Source: Onstottus_B arcticum
Lineage (GTDB): Bacteria; Acidobacteriota; Blastocatellia; UBA7656
Assembly (NCBI GenBank): GCA_038040485.1
Contig: JBBPIE010000017.1
Span: forward strand, 1 to 64,000
Direction: 5' to 3'
Length of the DNA: 64,000 bases
Of this stretch, positions 1 to 8,330 are shown piece after piece. The first letter of the stretch is position 1. Every line of letters starts with the position of its first letter. Both the position numbers and the translations under genes were made by a program. The notes beneath the pieces were generated by a model. That model was not told the DNA's origin. It was given only the letters and a program-made list of their open reading frames with translations, and did not search any database.

Positions 1-40
1 GCTACCAGCTCCAGCCATCCGCGAGCTAGTGGTTTCTAAG

Positions 41-56
41 GAGGGCCGCCCGTACG
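41..56. repeat. Half of a GGGCGGCC-type palindromic repeat
   Basis: GGAGGGCCGCCCGTAC matches one arm of the palindromes at 3549-3637 and 10927-11025. The other arm would lie outside the window or is lost. Confidence 0.45.
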
Positions 57-63
57 GTCAACG

Positions 64-843
64 ATGGCGGCCAAGTACAAAGACATTAAGTTCGAGGTGA
101 CCGATCGCGTCGCGCGGATAACTTTCGCGCGGCCGCCGCTGAACGTGTTCACAATCTCGATGACGAAAGAGATCACTGACGCGATCAACAGTTTGCTCAC
201 GATGCCGGACGTCTGCGCGGTCGTGTTCGCCGCACAGGCTTCAACTCATACTTTTTCGGCTGGAGTCTCGGTCGAAGAGCATCGAGTCGAGACCGTTTAT
301 CAGATGCTGGAAGGCTTTCACGGAATCTTTCGCGCGCTAAACACGGTGTCGAAGCCGGTCGTTGCGTTGGTGGCGGGGGCGGCGCTTGGGGGCGGATGCG
401 AGCTTGTAGCGTTTGCCGACATCGTGATTGCGACTCGCTCGGCTCGCTTTGGTCAGCCCGAAATCAAGTTGGGCGTTTTCCCGCCGGTTGCCGCGGTGAT
501 GCTTCCGCGCGTCATCGGCGAAAAGAAGGCGCGCGAGATGATCCTGACCGGGGAGCTGCTGACGGCTGAAGCGGCGCTGGCGGCCGGATTGGTGAACCAC
601 GTTGTAGAGGAGAACGAGCTCGAGAAGAAGGCTGAGGAGGTGTTCGGGCAGCTTAGGCAGATGAGCGCGCCGACCCTCGAGGTAGCTCGCATGGCTATCA
701 CCGACGCGTCGGGGTTGGGCTTCAACGACGCGCTCAAGCGCACCGAAGACACTTACTTGAACAAGCTGATGGCGCTCAAAGACCCTCAAGAGGGTATCGA
801 AGCGTTCGTCGCCAAGCGGTTGCCAAAGTGGAAGCATAAGTAG
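64..843 (+). CDS. Enoyl-CoA hydratase/isomerase (crotonase) family protein
   Basis: A 259-residue protein of normal single-domain crotonase length. The core shows the oxyanion-hole segment FSAG (about residues 64-67) and ALGGGCE (107-113). QPEIKLG carries Glu133 and AREMILTGE carries Glu158, where the two catalytic acids of enoyl-CoA hydratases normally lie. It should hydrate or isomerise a CoA-linked double bond in the cytosol. After QPEIKLG the usual PGAGG is replaced by FPP, a variant I associate with cyclohexadiene-carbonyl-CoA hydratases, so the substrate may not be a simple fatty enoyl-CoA. That narrower call is tentative. No clear Shine-Dalgarno lies close to the ATG. The next gene follows after a 7-bp repeat array. 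Confidence 0.85.
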   Translation: MAAKYKDIKFEVTDRVARITFARPPLNVFTISMTKEITDAINSLLTMPDVCAVVFAAQASTHTFSAGVSVEEHRVETVYQMLEGFHGIFRALNTVSKPVVALVAGAALGGGCELVAFADIVIATRSARFGQPEIKLGVFPPVAAVMLPRVIGEKKAREMILTGELLTAEAALAAGLVNHVVEENELEKKAEEVFGQLRQMSAPTLEVARMAITDASGLGFNDALKRTEDTYLNKLMALKDPQEGIEAFVAKRLPKWKHK

Positions 844-931
844 TCCGTAGTCCGTAGTCGGTAGTCCGTAGCCTGACACGGACGCAGGCCACTGACTAGG
901 ACGGACTACGAACTACGGACTACTGACTGCC
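842..931. repeat. Head-to-head heptamer array (GTAGTCC family)
   Basis: Tandem 7-mers GTAGTCC/GTAGTCG run to about 872. After a spacer the reverse complement (GGACTAC GAACTAC) runs to about 928. The two halves could form a long imperfect hairpin between the crotonase and DUF971 genes. Confidence 0.85.
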
Positions 932-938
932 TTTCCTT

Positions 939-1265
939 ATGCCGACGCCGATTCCACTCGAAATAAAAAAGACAAGCGGGAATGAGATAACTGTCCGCTG
1001 GGACGATAGTCACGTCAGCGTGTTTCAGATCAAGTACCTTCGATCCGAATGCATGTGCGCAAACTGCGTCAGCGAGACAACCGGCTTGCGCATCCTCGAT
1101 CCGCGAACCGTGTCTGAAGACTTGACGGTTCTCAAGGCGGATCACGTTGGCCGCTACGGTGTGAAGTTCACATTCAGCGATCGGCACGATGACGGGATCT
1201 ACACCTGGGAGCGGCTTCGCGAGATATGCCCATGCGACGAGTGCCAAGCTAGTCGCCCGAAGTAG
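939..1265 (+). CDS. DUF971 family (gamma-butyrobetaine hydroxylase N-terminal-like) protein
   Basis: A 108-residue stand-alone DUF971 domain. Two cysteine clusters are visible: Cys38, Cys40 and Cys43 (CMCANC) and Cys97, Cys99 and Cys102 (CPCDEC). Both lie around the family's typical LRSEC..C and W.RLR..CPC patterns and are expected to bind a metal, probably zinc. In eukaryotes the domain forms the N-terminus of gamma-butyrobetaine hydroxylase. In bacteria it is found alone and its role is not established; a link with Fe-S cluster handling has been suggested for relatives. It is flanked on both sides by GTAGTCC-type arrays and the upstream array ends just before the start. Confidence 0.85.
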   Translation: MPTPIPLEIKKTSGNEITVRWDDSHVSVFQIKYLRSECMCANCVSETTGLRILDPRTVSEDLTVLKADHVGRYGVKFTFSDRHDDGIYTWERLREICPCDECQASRPK

Positions 1266-1270
1266 AGCGG

Positions 1271-1363
1271 GTAGTCCGTAGTCCGTAGTCAGTAGTCAGT
1301 AGTCAGTAGCTCGAAACGAACACGACTACGGACTACGAACTACTGACTACTGACTACTGACTT
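1271..1363. repeat. Head-to-head heptamer array (GTAGTCC/GTAGTCA)
   Basis: Five or more GTAGTCM 7-mers, a 15-nt spacer, then the inverted run (ACTACGG, ACTACTG). It ends about 20 nt upstream of the M20 gene, so the hairpin could affect its expression. Confidence 0.85.
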
Positions 1364-1381
1364 TGTGGGAAAGGACTTCGA

Positions 1382-2824
1382 ATGAACAAGCTGTTGGTTG
1401 GCGTTGCTCTTTTGACTCTCTCGCTTCTGTTCGCGCCCGCGTCGACCCCTGGCGCCGACTTGAAGAAAAAAGAAGAAGCGGTGGCTTCGATCGAGAAGCA
1501 CAAGGCAGAACTCATCAACCTGAGCGATCAGATATGGGGGTTTGCTGAGACGGCGCTTCGCGAGACACGTTCGTCGAAGCTGCTGGCGGACTACGCCGAG
1601 AAGCAGGGCTTTCAGGTGAAACGCGGAGTCGCCGGCATGCCAACAGCATTCATCGCGAGCTTCGGGCAAGGCCGGCCGATCATCGGAATCCTCGGTGAGT
1701 TCGATGCGCTGCCCGGCATCTCGCAAAAGGCTCAACCCGTGAAAGAGGCTCTGGAAGCCGGCGCCGCGGGTCACGGTTGCGGGCACAACCTGTTCGGAGC
1801 CGCAAGCCTCGGGGCCGCCCTCGCCGTCAAAGAGCTGATCGCCGCCGGAAAACTAAAGGGCACGATTCGTTTCTATGGGACTCCCGCCGAGGAAGCCGTT
1901 GGCGGCAAGATCTACATGGCGCGCGAGGGGTTGTTCAACGACCTCGATGTTTGTCTCGCCTGGCATCCCGAAGATGAGACGCGAGCCGATGTCGATAGCT
2001 CGCAAGCGATCATCGACTTTATCGTCGAGTTCAAAGGCAAAGCGGCGCACGCGGCCTTCGATCCCTGGAACGGGAGAAGCGCGGTTGCGGCGCTCGAGTT
2101 TTTCACGACGGGCCTGAATCGGATGCGCGAGTTCGTCAAGCCGACCGTTCGAATGCACTATGTCATTCAAAAAGGCGGCGATGTTCCAAACGTGGTGCCC
2201 GAGTATTCGCGAGTCTGGTGCTGGATTCGGGATTCGAAGCGAACAGGTGTTGAAGATGTGTTCGCGCGGGCTCGCAAGATTGCCGAAGGCGCGGGATTGA
2301 TGGCGGGCGTCGAATCAAAAGTCACCGTGCAGGGCGGAGACTACGAGATGCTGGCGAACATAGCGGGCGCCAAACTCATTCACGCGAACCTGACCTGGCT
2401 TGGACCGATCCAATACACAAAGGAGGAACAGGAATTCGCAAAGGCAATTCAGCGAGCAACCGGGGTCGGGGAAAAAGGATTGAACGGCGCGATTCAACCG
2501 CTGAAAGATCCAAAGGCCGATCCCGACGGAGGCTCGACCGACGTCGGCGACGTGAGCTGGATAGTGCCGACGCTGCACTTGTCGGTGACGACTGCGCCTG
2601 AAGGCGCGCCGTGGCACGCGTGGCCCGTTGTAGCTTGCGGAGGAATGTCGATTGGCCACAAGGGACTGGCGCAGGCAGCGAAGGCGCTTGCGGCTACGAT
2701 GGTCGATCTGTTTGAAGACGCCAAGACGCGCGAAGTTATCCAGGCTGAGTTCAAAACGAAGACCAAGGGTGAGGTGTACAAACCTTACATTCCAGAGGGA
2801 CCGCCTCCACTGCCGAAGGAATAG
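1382..2824 (+). CDS. Secreted M20-family amidohydrolase (AbgB-like)
   Basis: A 480-residue protein with a hydrophobic signal peptide (residues 1-25, cleavage near TPGA), so it is probably periplasmic or lipid-associated. The M20/AbgB pattern is clear: GILGEFDALPG near 102-112, AGHGCGHNL (metal-site Cys133/His135), the general-base pair in TPAEEAVGGK (Glu170/171), and AWHPEDE (His195). These proteins hydrolyse amide bonds of aminoacyl or p-aminobenzoyl-glutamate-type substrates using two metal ions. The true substrate cannot be read from sequence. The ATG is preceded by a good Shine-Dalgarno (GAAAGGA). The C-terminus ends in a proline-rich PEGPPPLPKE tail. Confidence 0.85.
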   Translation: MNKLLVGVALLTLSLLFAPASTPGADLKKKEEAVASIEKHKAELINLSDQIWGFAETALRETRSSKLLADYAEKQGFQVKRGVAGMPTAFIASFGQGRPIIGILGEFDALPGISQKAQPVKEALEAGAAGHGCGHNLFGAASLGAALAVKELIAAGKLKGTIRFYGTPAEEAVGGKIYMAREGLFNDLDVCLAWHPEDETRADVDSSQAIIDFIVEFKGKAAHAAFDPWNGRSAVAALEFFTTGLNRMREFVKPTVRMHYVIQKGGDVPNVVPEYSRVWCWIRDSKRTGVEDVFARARKIAEGAGLMAGVESKVTVQGGDYEMLANIAGAKLIHANLTWLGPIQYTKEEQEFAKAIQRATGVGEKGLNGAIQPLKDPKADPDGGSTDVGDVSWIVPTLHLSVTTAPEGAPWHAWPVVACGGMSIGHKGLAQAAKALAATMVDLFEDAKTREVIQAEFKTKTKGEVYKPYIPEGPPPLPKE

Positions 2825-2962
2825 TCAGTAGTCCGTAGTCCGTAGTCAGTAGTCAGTAGCTCGTTTTGAGTCGAACTCCGAACTACGAACTACGGACTAC
2901 GAACTACGAACTACGGACTACGGACTACGGACTACGGACTACGGACTACGGACTACGGACTA
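2823..2962. repeat. Long head-to-head heptamer array (GTAGTCC family)
   Basis: A short GTAGTCM run (to about 2860) is followed by a much longer inverted run of GGACTAC/GAACTAC units to 2962. It fills the gap before the HNH gene. The two arms are of unequal length, which suggests expansion or contraction by slippage. Confidence 0.85.
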
Positions 2963-3011
2963 ACAACCACTGGCCAGCAGTCGCCGCCTTTTGCTATATT
3001 TCGCTTCCAGA

Positions 3012-3521
3012 ATGAACGAGCGCGTTTTAGTCCTCAACGCATCCTTCGAGCCAATCAATGTCTGCACCGCGCGCCGAGCCGTGGTGCTGATCCTCAAAGG
3101 TGTGGCCCACGCCGAAGAGAGTTCCCCTCGCTGGCTTCACTCGTCGCGGTTCTCGATGCCGCTGCCATCGGTCATCAGGCTCGTCGAATACATACACATA
3201 CCGTTTGAACGAAAGAGCCTCTCGCGCAAGAACATCTTGCTGCGCGATCACAACACCTGCCAGTACTGCGGGCGAGTGTTTCCGCCCCAAGAGCTGACGC
3301 TCGACCACATCCATCCGCGCTCGCGCGGGGGAGATTCGGCCTGGGACAACCTGGTCACCTGCTGCCGCGCTTGCAACAACCGCAAGGGTGACCGGTCGCC
3401 GGAGGCCGCTGGAATGCGGTTACTGCGCCGCCCTCAAGCCTACAACCTCCACGTCAACCGGCAGATCATTCGCTATCTTGGGCGGGCCGACGAATCGTGG
3501 CGCAAGTACCTTTTTTATTAG
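3012..3521 (+). CDS. HNH endonuclease
   Basis: A 169-residue protein from the ATG at 3012, chosen because MNERVLVLNASFEPINV is the family's usual N-terminus; an in-frame start at 2991 would add a repeat-adjacent MLYFASR. The HNH core carries a CQYCG zinc pair, the LDHIHPRSRGG catalytic segment, and a CCRACNNRKGD second zinc pair with the terminal N/H position. This family is widespread, usually chromosomal and stand-alone. It is predicted to be a metal-dependent nuclease of unknown cellular target. No restriction or phage genes are adjacent. Confidence 0.85.
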   Translation: MNERVLVLNASFEPINVCTARRAVVLILKGVAHAEESSPRWLHSSRFSMPLPSVIRLVEYIHIPFERKSLSRKNILLRDHNTCQYCGRVFPPQELTLDHIHPRSRGGDSAWDNLVTCCRACNNRKGDRSPEAAGMRLLRRPQAYNLHVNRQIIRYLGRADESWRKYLFY

Positions 3522-3548
3522 TGGAGTGTAGCGATTGAAATGCTAACC

Positions 3549-3637
3549 TGTACGGGCGGCTCTCCTTGGCCGCTCCTCCTCGGCCGAAGGAGTACTGCGC
3601 GCACCTAATGGGCAGCCACGGAGAGCCGCCCGTACAA
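3549..3637. repeat. Palindromic repeat (GTACGGGCGGC family)
   Basis: Left arm TGTACGGGCGGCTCTCC and right arm GGAGAGCCGCCCGTACA are exact reverse complements, separated by about 55 nt that is itself partly palindromic. The family recurs at 10927, 12974 and 27828. The rest of 3522-3778 contains no gene I can support. Confidence 0.8.
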
Positions 3638-3778
3638 GAGTAGAACCACGCTGCACGGACCTCTGCCTTGACTGCGGCACGTGAAGCCTTCATCATAATT
3701 TCCCTTAGACGGCGGCGTTCGCTTCCCGGGACTCAAAGCAATGAAGTGTTGCTACACTAAGCCAGTAGAGATCGGTGG

Positions 3779-4543
3779 ATGAACACACTCCTGCGGGCGA
3801 TATTCGAAGTTCAAGAAGCAACACTAATGGCTGGGCGGGCCTTTAGCCGCGCGCTGTCAAAACCGCGCTATTTTCGCGAGATCATGGTCCAGATGGATCA
3901 GATCGGCGTTGGCTCGCTGATGATCGTCGTGTTGACGGGCGCGTTCACAGGCGGAATTCTTGCGCTAAACACGGCGCCCACTCTCAAGACGTTTGGAGCG
4001 ACCGCGAAAGTCGGCGAGTTGGTTATGACCTCGCTGGTGCGAGAGATGGGCCCGGTGCTCGCGGCGTTGATGCTGGCGGGGCGAGTCGGTTCGGCCATTG
4101 CTGCTGAGCTTGGTTCGATGGTTGTCTCCGAACAAGTCGACGCGATGCGCGCGCTTGGAACTGATCCGATCAAGAAGCTGGTATGGCCGCGGCTGCTGGC
4201 GCTGATGTTGCTGACGCCGATGCTGACGCTTGTTGCCGACATGATCGGCGCAGTGGGCGGCTGGACGGTTGCAAGCACGCTAATGCATGTGCCGAGCACC
4301 GTTTATCTCAACTCGGCGAAGAACGGCCTGAGCTATAGTGATATCGTTGGAGGACTTGCGAAGCCGCTGACGTTCGGCTTCCTGATAGGCGTCGTCAGTT
4401 GCCGAGCCGGGCTTCGCACGACTGGCGGTACGGTTGGAGTCGGGCGCTCGACGACGCAGGCGGTTGTCGTGTCCGACATATTGATACTGGCGGCTGATTT
4501 CTTTCTTCAAAAGTTTATCCAGGCCTTTACTCAAAGCGGCTAG
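3779..4543 (+). CDS. mlaE: MlaE-type ABC transporter permease
   Basis: A 254-residue multi-spanning inner-membrane protein of the MlaE/YrbE family. It has an amphipathic N-terminus and hydrophobic segments near 45-70, 85-105, 135-170 and 190-245. The conserved centre VREMGPVLAALMLAGRVGSAIAAELG (about 78-104) is diagnostic. With the next two genes it forms a complete MlaFED-like lipid transporter that would move phospholipids between the inner membrane and the outer envelope. The stop at 4543 is 2 nt from the mlaF start, so translation is probably coupled. The direction of transport cannot be read from sequence. Confidence 0.93.
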   Translation: MNTLLRAIFEVQEATLMAGRAFSRALSKPRYFREIMVQMDQIGVGSLMIVVLTGAFTGGILALNTAPTLKTFGATAKVGELVMTSLVREMGPVLAALMLAGRVGSAIAAELGSMVVSEQVDAMRALGTDPIKKLVWPRLLALMLLTPMLTLVADMIGAVGGWTVASTLMHVPSTVYLNSAKNGLSYSDIVGGLAKPLTFGFLIGVVSCRAGLRTTGGTVGVGRSTTQAVVVSDILILAADFFLQKFIQAFTQSG

Positions 4544-4545
4544 AC

Positions 4546-5358
4546 ATGAGTCAGCAAATCGAAAGAGCGATAGAATTCCAGAACGTAACGATGGCGTACG
4601 GCGATCGGAAGATCCTGGACGACGTCAGCTTCTCGGTTAATCCCGGCGAAACCAAGATCGTGATGGGGGGCTCGGGCACCGGAAAGTCGACGATCCTAAA
4701 GCTCGTACTGGGTTTGATCAAACCTCAATCCGGGCGGATTCTGATCGACGGCGATGACGTTACCCGGATGACCGAGCACGAGATGACCGAGGAGCGCCGA
4801 AAGATCGGGATGGTCTTCCAGGAAGGCGCGCTGTTTGATTCGCTTTCGGTTTATGAGAACGTTGGCTTCCGTTTATTCGAACAGGGAGTGCCGGAACACG
4901 AAATCGAGGAAGCGGTGAACCGAATGCTGCGCTTCGTGAACCTCGAGAACACGGTTAATATGATGCCGGCCGAGCTGTCGGGCGGGATGCGCCGGCGAGT
5001 CGGCATCGCTCGCGCGCTGGTGGGCAGCCCCAAAGTGATTCTGTTTGACGAACCGACAGCCGGGCTCGATCCACCGACCGCCCGGACGATACTCGAACTT
5101 GCAATCAAGCTTCGAGACCTGGAAGGCGTCAGTTCGATCTTCGTGACACACCGAATCGAGGACATTAAGCAGTTGTCGTCGAACTTCGCGACCATCAACG
5201 AACGCGGCGAGGTCGAGTTTCGCAGCGAGGACAGTAAGCTGTGCCTGGTCAACACTCGCTTTGTTATGCTGAAGGACGGCAGGGTGATCTTCAGTGGCAC
5301 CGACGAACAACTGTGGGGGAACGACGACCCGTACCTGAGGGATTTTTTCCGCGTGTAG
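4546..5358 (+). CDS. mlaF: MlaF-type ABC transporter ATP-binding protein
   Basis: A 270-residue ATPase with Walker A GGSGTGKST (41-49), signature LSGGM (144-148) and Walker B ILFDEP (165-170), followed by the family's TAGLDPPT and the switch histidine in FVTHR. It would energise the MlaE permease from the cytosolic side. A segment around 220-235 (GEVEFRSEDSKLC) is longer than in the E. coli protein. The start directly follows the mlaE stop, and mlaD begins about 50 nt downstream with a strong GGAGGAG. Confidence 0.93.
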   Translation: MSQQIERAIEFQNVTMAYGDRKILDDVSFSVNPGETKIVMGGSGTGKSTILKLVLGLIKPQSGRILIDGDDVTRMTEHEMTEERRKIGMVFQEGALFDSLSVYENVGFRLFEQGVPEHEIEEAVNRMLRFVNLENTVNMMPAELSGGMRRRVGIARALVGSPKVILFDEPTAGLDPPTARTILELAIKLRDLEGVSSIFVTHRIEDIKQLSSNFATINERGEVEFRSEDSKLCLVNTRFVMLKDGRVIFSGTDEQLWGNDDPYLRDFFRV

Positions 5359-5406
5359 CCGCGACCCAGGGACGGCCGATTTTTCCACCGGCGTGGAGGA
5401 GATGTT

Positions 5407-6516
5407 ATGGCACGAACAAAGACTACTCTATCCGAGCTTAAAGTCGGCTTGTTGGCCGTGGGCGCAATCACGATATTGATCGTCTTTATCCTTAGCGTCA
5501 GCGGCGATATCTCCTTGTTCAAACGCAAACTGACCTATCGAACCAGATTTGCGGCTGCCGAAGGACTGAAGAACGGCGACGAAGTGCGCCTCGCCGGCAA
5601 ACTCATCGGCAAGATCTCGAAGGTCGAGTTCGGCGGGATTCCTTCGAGCAAAGACGAGAAGCCGATCCTGGTCACAATGACTGTCGATGTCGATGCCCGT
5701 GACGTTCAGGATCGCATTCGAAAGGACTCGCAGTCCGTTCTCGCCCAGCAAGGGTTTCTCGGGGATCACGTCGTTGACATAACCGCGGGCACGAAGAACG
5801 CCGAGGTCGTGCCCGACGGAGGCGAGATACCGAGCGCCGACCAGGCGGGACTCGCGCAGGTCTTCTCTGGCGCCAACGACATCCTGGTTCAGTTCAACTC
5901 CGTCGGGAAAGCGCTTCAGGAGGTGATGGACAACATCAATCAAGGCAAGGGCACGGTTGGAAAGCTGCTTCACGATGATGAGTTCTACACTAACTTGAAT
6001 CGCACTGTGCTCGAATTCCAACAACTCGGCGCCAAGGTAAGCAAGGGAGAAGGGACGATCGGCAAGCTCATAAACGATCCCAAGCTGTACGACGATTTGC
6101 GCGCCTCGATCAGCGACGTTCAGGGCATAGTCAGCGATGCTCGCGCCGGGAAAGGAACGCTCGGCAAGCTGATAAACGACGATCAACTCTATCGCCAGGC
6201 GAACGACATCGTCGCAAAGCTCAACTCGACCGCCGAGAAGTTTGACCGAATAGTCTCCGACATCGAAGCCGGAAAAGGCACCGTCGGCAAGTTGATCAAG
6301 AGCGAAAAACTTCACGAGGATGTTCAAGCCACGGTTGCGTCGTTCCGGAGCATCAGCGACCGGCTGGACAAGGGCGAAGGTTCGGCGGGCAAGCTTCTTC
6401 GCGACGAGCAGCTTTACAACAATCTCAATCAAACAACCGCCGAAATGGTTAAGATGCTTTACGACTTCCGGCAGGACCCGAAGAAGTATTTACGCATAAA
6501 GGTGAGTTTGTTCTGA
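5407..6516 (+). CDS. mlaD: MlaD/MCE-domain substrate-binding protein with GxGTxGKL repeats
   Basis: A 369-residue protein with one N-terminal membrane helix (about 13-31), a single MCE domain (about 42-132), then a long helical C-terminal region. That region has five copies of a G(K/E)GTxGKLxxDxxLY motif starting near residues 180, 214, 248, 289 and 323. Spacing is 34, 34, 41 and 34 residues, i.e. a 34-residue repeat with one 7-residue expansion. MCE proteins of Mla systems hold lipid in the periplasm. Such extended helical tails can form a tube or bridge across the periplasm in other MCE families, so that role is possible here but inferred. The start has GGAGGAG 5-6 nt upstream. Confidence 0.9.
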   Translation: MARTKTTLSELKVGLLAVGAITILIVFILSVSGDISLFKRKLTYRTRFAAAEGLKNGDEVRLAGKLIGKISKVEFGGIPSSKDEKPILVTMTVDVDARDVQDRIRKDSQSVLAQQGFLGDHVVDITAGTKNAEVVPDGGEIPSADQAGLAQVFSGANDILVQFNSVGKALQEVMDNINQGKGTVGKLLHDDEFYTNLNRTVLEFQQLGAKVSKGEGTIGKLINDPKLYDDLRASISDVQGIVSDARAGKGTLGKLINDDQLYRQANDIVAKLNSTAEKFDRIVSDIEAGKGTVGKLIKSEKLHEDVQATVASFRSISDRLDKGEGSAGKLLRDEQLYNNLNQTTAEMVKMLYDFRQDPKKYLRIKVSLF

Positions 6517-6531
6517 AACCCCACGCCACAA

Positions 6532-7140
6532 ATGACAGAGCAATCGGACGCGGATACGACTGTCGAGCCAACGCCGGCCGATGACCTCACGCTGGTCGAG
6601 CGCTGTCTCGCCGGAGACTCCTCGGCGTGGGAGGCCTTGATAGTCCGATACCAGCGCCTCATCTACTCGATTCCGCTTCGCGCGGGGTTCTCGCCGGTCG
6701 ATGCCGCCGATATTTTTCAATCCGTCTGCGTCAAACTGCTTCAGAAGCTTTCAACTCTGCGCAATCGCGCGAAGGTCAGCTCGTGGCTGATGACCATAAC
6801 CACCCGTGAGTGCTGGCGGCTCGCAGAGAAGCGCCGGCGCGAGACTCAGCCCTCGATCTACGGCGAAGAGTACGATCGCGACATACTCAACAATCTCGAG
6901 TCTTCCGCGCCCCATGCTGAACAGCAGCAAATAAGCTTCGAGAACCAGCAGGCGGTGCGCGACGCGGTTGCCGCCCTCAACGAGCGATGCCGCTTGTTGA
7001 TCACCCTGCTCTTCTACAGCAAAGACGAGGTGAGCTATGCGGAGATTGCGCGACGGGCAGGAATCCCGCGGAACTCGCTTGGGCCAAACCGCGCGCGATG
7101 CTTGCAGAGACTGAGACGAGCGTTGGAGGGAAAGCTCTGA
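6532..7140 (+). CDS. RNA polymerase sigma factor, ECF type
   Basis: A 202-residue sigma-70 family protein. Region 2 (about 38-105) contains LVERCLAGDSSAWEALI.RY, the DIFQSVCVKL core-binding segment and SWLMTITTRE. Region 4 (about 150-198) is a helix-turn-helix ending in SYAEIARRAGIP and a basic RARCLQRLRRAL helix. It lies 15 nt after mlaD and could be co-transcribed. No anti-sigma gene follows; the next gene is on the opposite strand. The promoters it controls are unknown. Confidence 0.88.
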   Translation: MTEQSDADTTVEPTPADDLTLVERCLAGDSSAWEALIVRYQRLIYSIPLRAGFSPVDAADIFQSVCVKLLQKLSTLRNRAKVSSWLMTITTRECWRLAEKRRRETQPSIYGEEYDRDILNNLESSAPHAEQQQISFENQQAVRDAVAALNERCRLLITLLFYSKDEVSYAEIARRAGIPRNSLGPNRARCLQRLRRALEGKL

Positions 7141-7213
7141 ATGTGAAATGGGTTGGTGGGGCGCTCCGGAGGATTGCAGTGTTTGTAGAAAAGCGAGCAG
7201 CACCGCGCGCAGC

Positions 7214-7597
7214 TTACTCGTCGTCTCCGGAATCATCGTCGGCCTCGGCGCTTACAATGCCGGCGACTCCCTTTATCTCGGAGGAGATCTCGGCTCGTCG
7301 TTGCTTGGCAAGCTTCATGACCTGCGAGAGGTGTTTGCGCGCGCGGCGGGCGGCGGCCTTATTGCTCTTCTGGCGAAACACCATGTTTTCAGCAGCGAAC
7401 CGTCCCACCTCGATCAGCAACTGACCGGTAGTCGATCCCTGGACGCGCCGGTCAAATAAGCGGCGTTCGCCCCCGCTACGACGTTCGGACTCGGCGGGCG
7501 GCGGACCGAGGTTATCCTTGCGCCGGTCTCCCTTGCGACGGTCTTCTGCCGCACGACGTTCCTCTGCAGTTAGGTTCAATCCGTCTTCGTCTGACAT
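7214..7597 (-). CDS. Small charged protein with histone H1/Hc1-like C-terminal segment
   Basis: A 127-residue protein. The ATG at 7597 is chosen over the upstream in-frame TTG (7609) because GGAG lies 8 nt ahead of it. Residues 7-50 are extremely rich in Arg, Glu and Asp (ERRAAEDRRKGDRRK). The second half has NKAAARRARKHLSQVMKLAK, which resembles the NKAAG.RARKAL..L..LA core of bacterial histone H1-like (Hc1) proteins. The end is acidic (ADDDSGDDE). I infer a nucleic-acid-binding or nucleoid-associated role; this is not proven. An overlapping plus-strand reading frame (7148-7459) lacks any protein-like character. It converges with the sigma factor gene. Confidence 0.55.
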   Translation of the reverse strand: MSDEDGLNLTAEERRAAEDRRKGDRRKDNLGPPPAESERRSGGERRLFDRRVQGSTTGQLLIEVGRFAAENMVFRQKSNKAAARRARKHLSQVMKLAKQRRAEISSEIKGVAGIVSAEADDDSGDDE

Positions 7598-7724
7598 CTT
7601 GTTCTCCAAGAACTAGATTTCTTCGGCCTGCCTGGCGGTCCGGTGCGTCGATCAGCGAGCAAGCCGCAGAGATGAAAACATGGGCGCTAGTCTAACACAA
7701 GGTAAGCTTGTTGCAAGAGATTCG

Positions 7725-7732
7725 CGAGCCAG
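7725..7732. repeat. Left 8-bp target-site duplication
   Basis: CGAGCCAG directly abuts the left terminal inverted repeat and recurs exactly at 9168-9175. Confidence 0.85.
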
Positions 7733-7874
7733 GGTATTGTTCGGTTCTTGCGTTGCTGATCAAACCGCTACACATCGGCAAATTCAAGTTCCCTTCATCT
7801 CTTAATCGCACCGATTCTGTTATGGGGAATTTGACAACGCATGATATTATTCGGCCCGCACTCATGCCTCTATT

Positions 7875-8330
7875 ATGAATCAGGCCGAATTCACAGCGAT
7901 TCGTGAGAGCCCGGATAAGGAGATTCATCCTGATATTAGGTGGTCTGACGACGAAGATCACTCGCCTGCGGTGCAGTTTAGGGCTGAAGTCCAGTCTCAA
8001 ACGGGATATTCAATGTTTGCGATGGGCACATACAACGGCCTGATTGATAAGCTCAGCTATGTCGTCGTAATTCGCGGTGTAGGTTGTGTCTTTCGGCTCG
8101 ACCTTGGAAGCGATCATCATAATCCAACCTGTCAAAACGTTGGGGGCGATCGGCATTGTCATATTTGGAATGAAATGCTGGGTGATCATGTGGCCGTGGC
8201 CGCTGATTGGATAATTGCAAGTGCTAGTGATCCCGTCGCGGTCTGGCAGGAGTTTTGCGAGTCGTTTAACATCAGTCATAACGGGGCGCTGGAGCCGCCA
8301 GCCCCAGTGCAGGCAGGAGTCTTCCCATGA
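7875..8330 (+). CDS. Uncharacterised cargo protein 1 (DUF6978-like)
   Basis: A 151-residue soluble protein with no signal peptide or membrane segment. Its central part (RIRGVGCVFRLDLGSDHHNP..., then HCHIWNE) resembles proteins labelled DUF6978, which typically precede a DUF1828-type gene. I recognise the arrangement more than the sequence, so the family call is moderate. No catalytic motif is evident; a His/Cys-rich stretch (DHHNPTCQN...RHCHIW) could bind metal. The stop overlaps the next start (ATGA, 8327-8330), so the two products are probably made together and act together. Codon use and base composition differ from neighbouring chromosomal genes. Confidence 0.65.
   Translation: MNQAEFTAIRESPDKEIHPDIRWSDDEDHSPAVQFRAEVQSQTGYSMFAMGTYNGLIDKLSYVVVIRGVGCVFRLDLGSDHHNPTCQNVGGDRHCHIWNEMLGDHVAVAADWIIASASDPVAVWQEFCESFNISHNGALEPPAPVQAGVFP

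Noticed and set aside
2823..2962. Tandem repeats as a CRISPR array
   Set aside because: The unit is a degenerate 7-mer without unique spacers, and no cas genes are present.
5428..6432. Long minus-strand frame opposite mlaD
   Set aside because: It is a codon-bias shadow of the MCE gene with no recognisable protein.
7148..7459. Plus-strand reading frame after the sigma factor as an anti-sigma gene
   Set aside because: No membrane segment or anti-sigma motif; the opposite strand has a better start, ribosome site and protein-like sequence.
7831..7850. TTGACA and TATTAT as a promoter for the transposon cargo
   Set aside because: The boxes are only 8 nt apart instead of about 17, so they cannot act together as -35 and -10.
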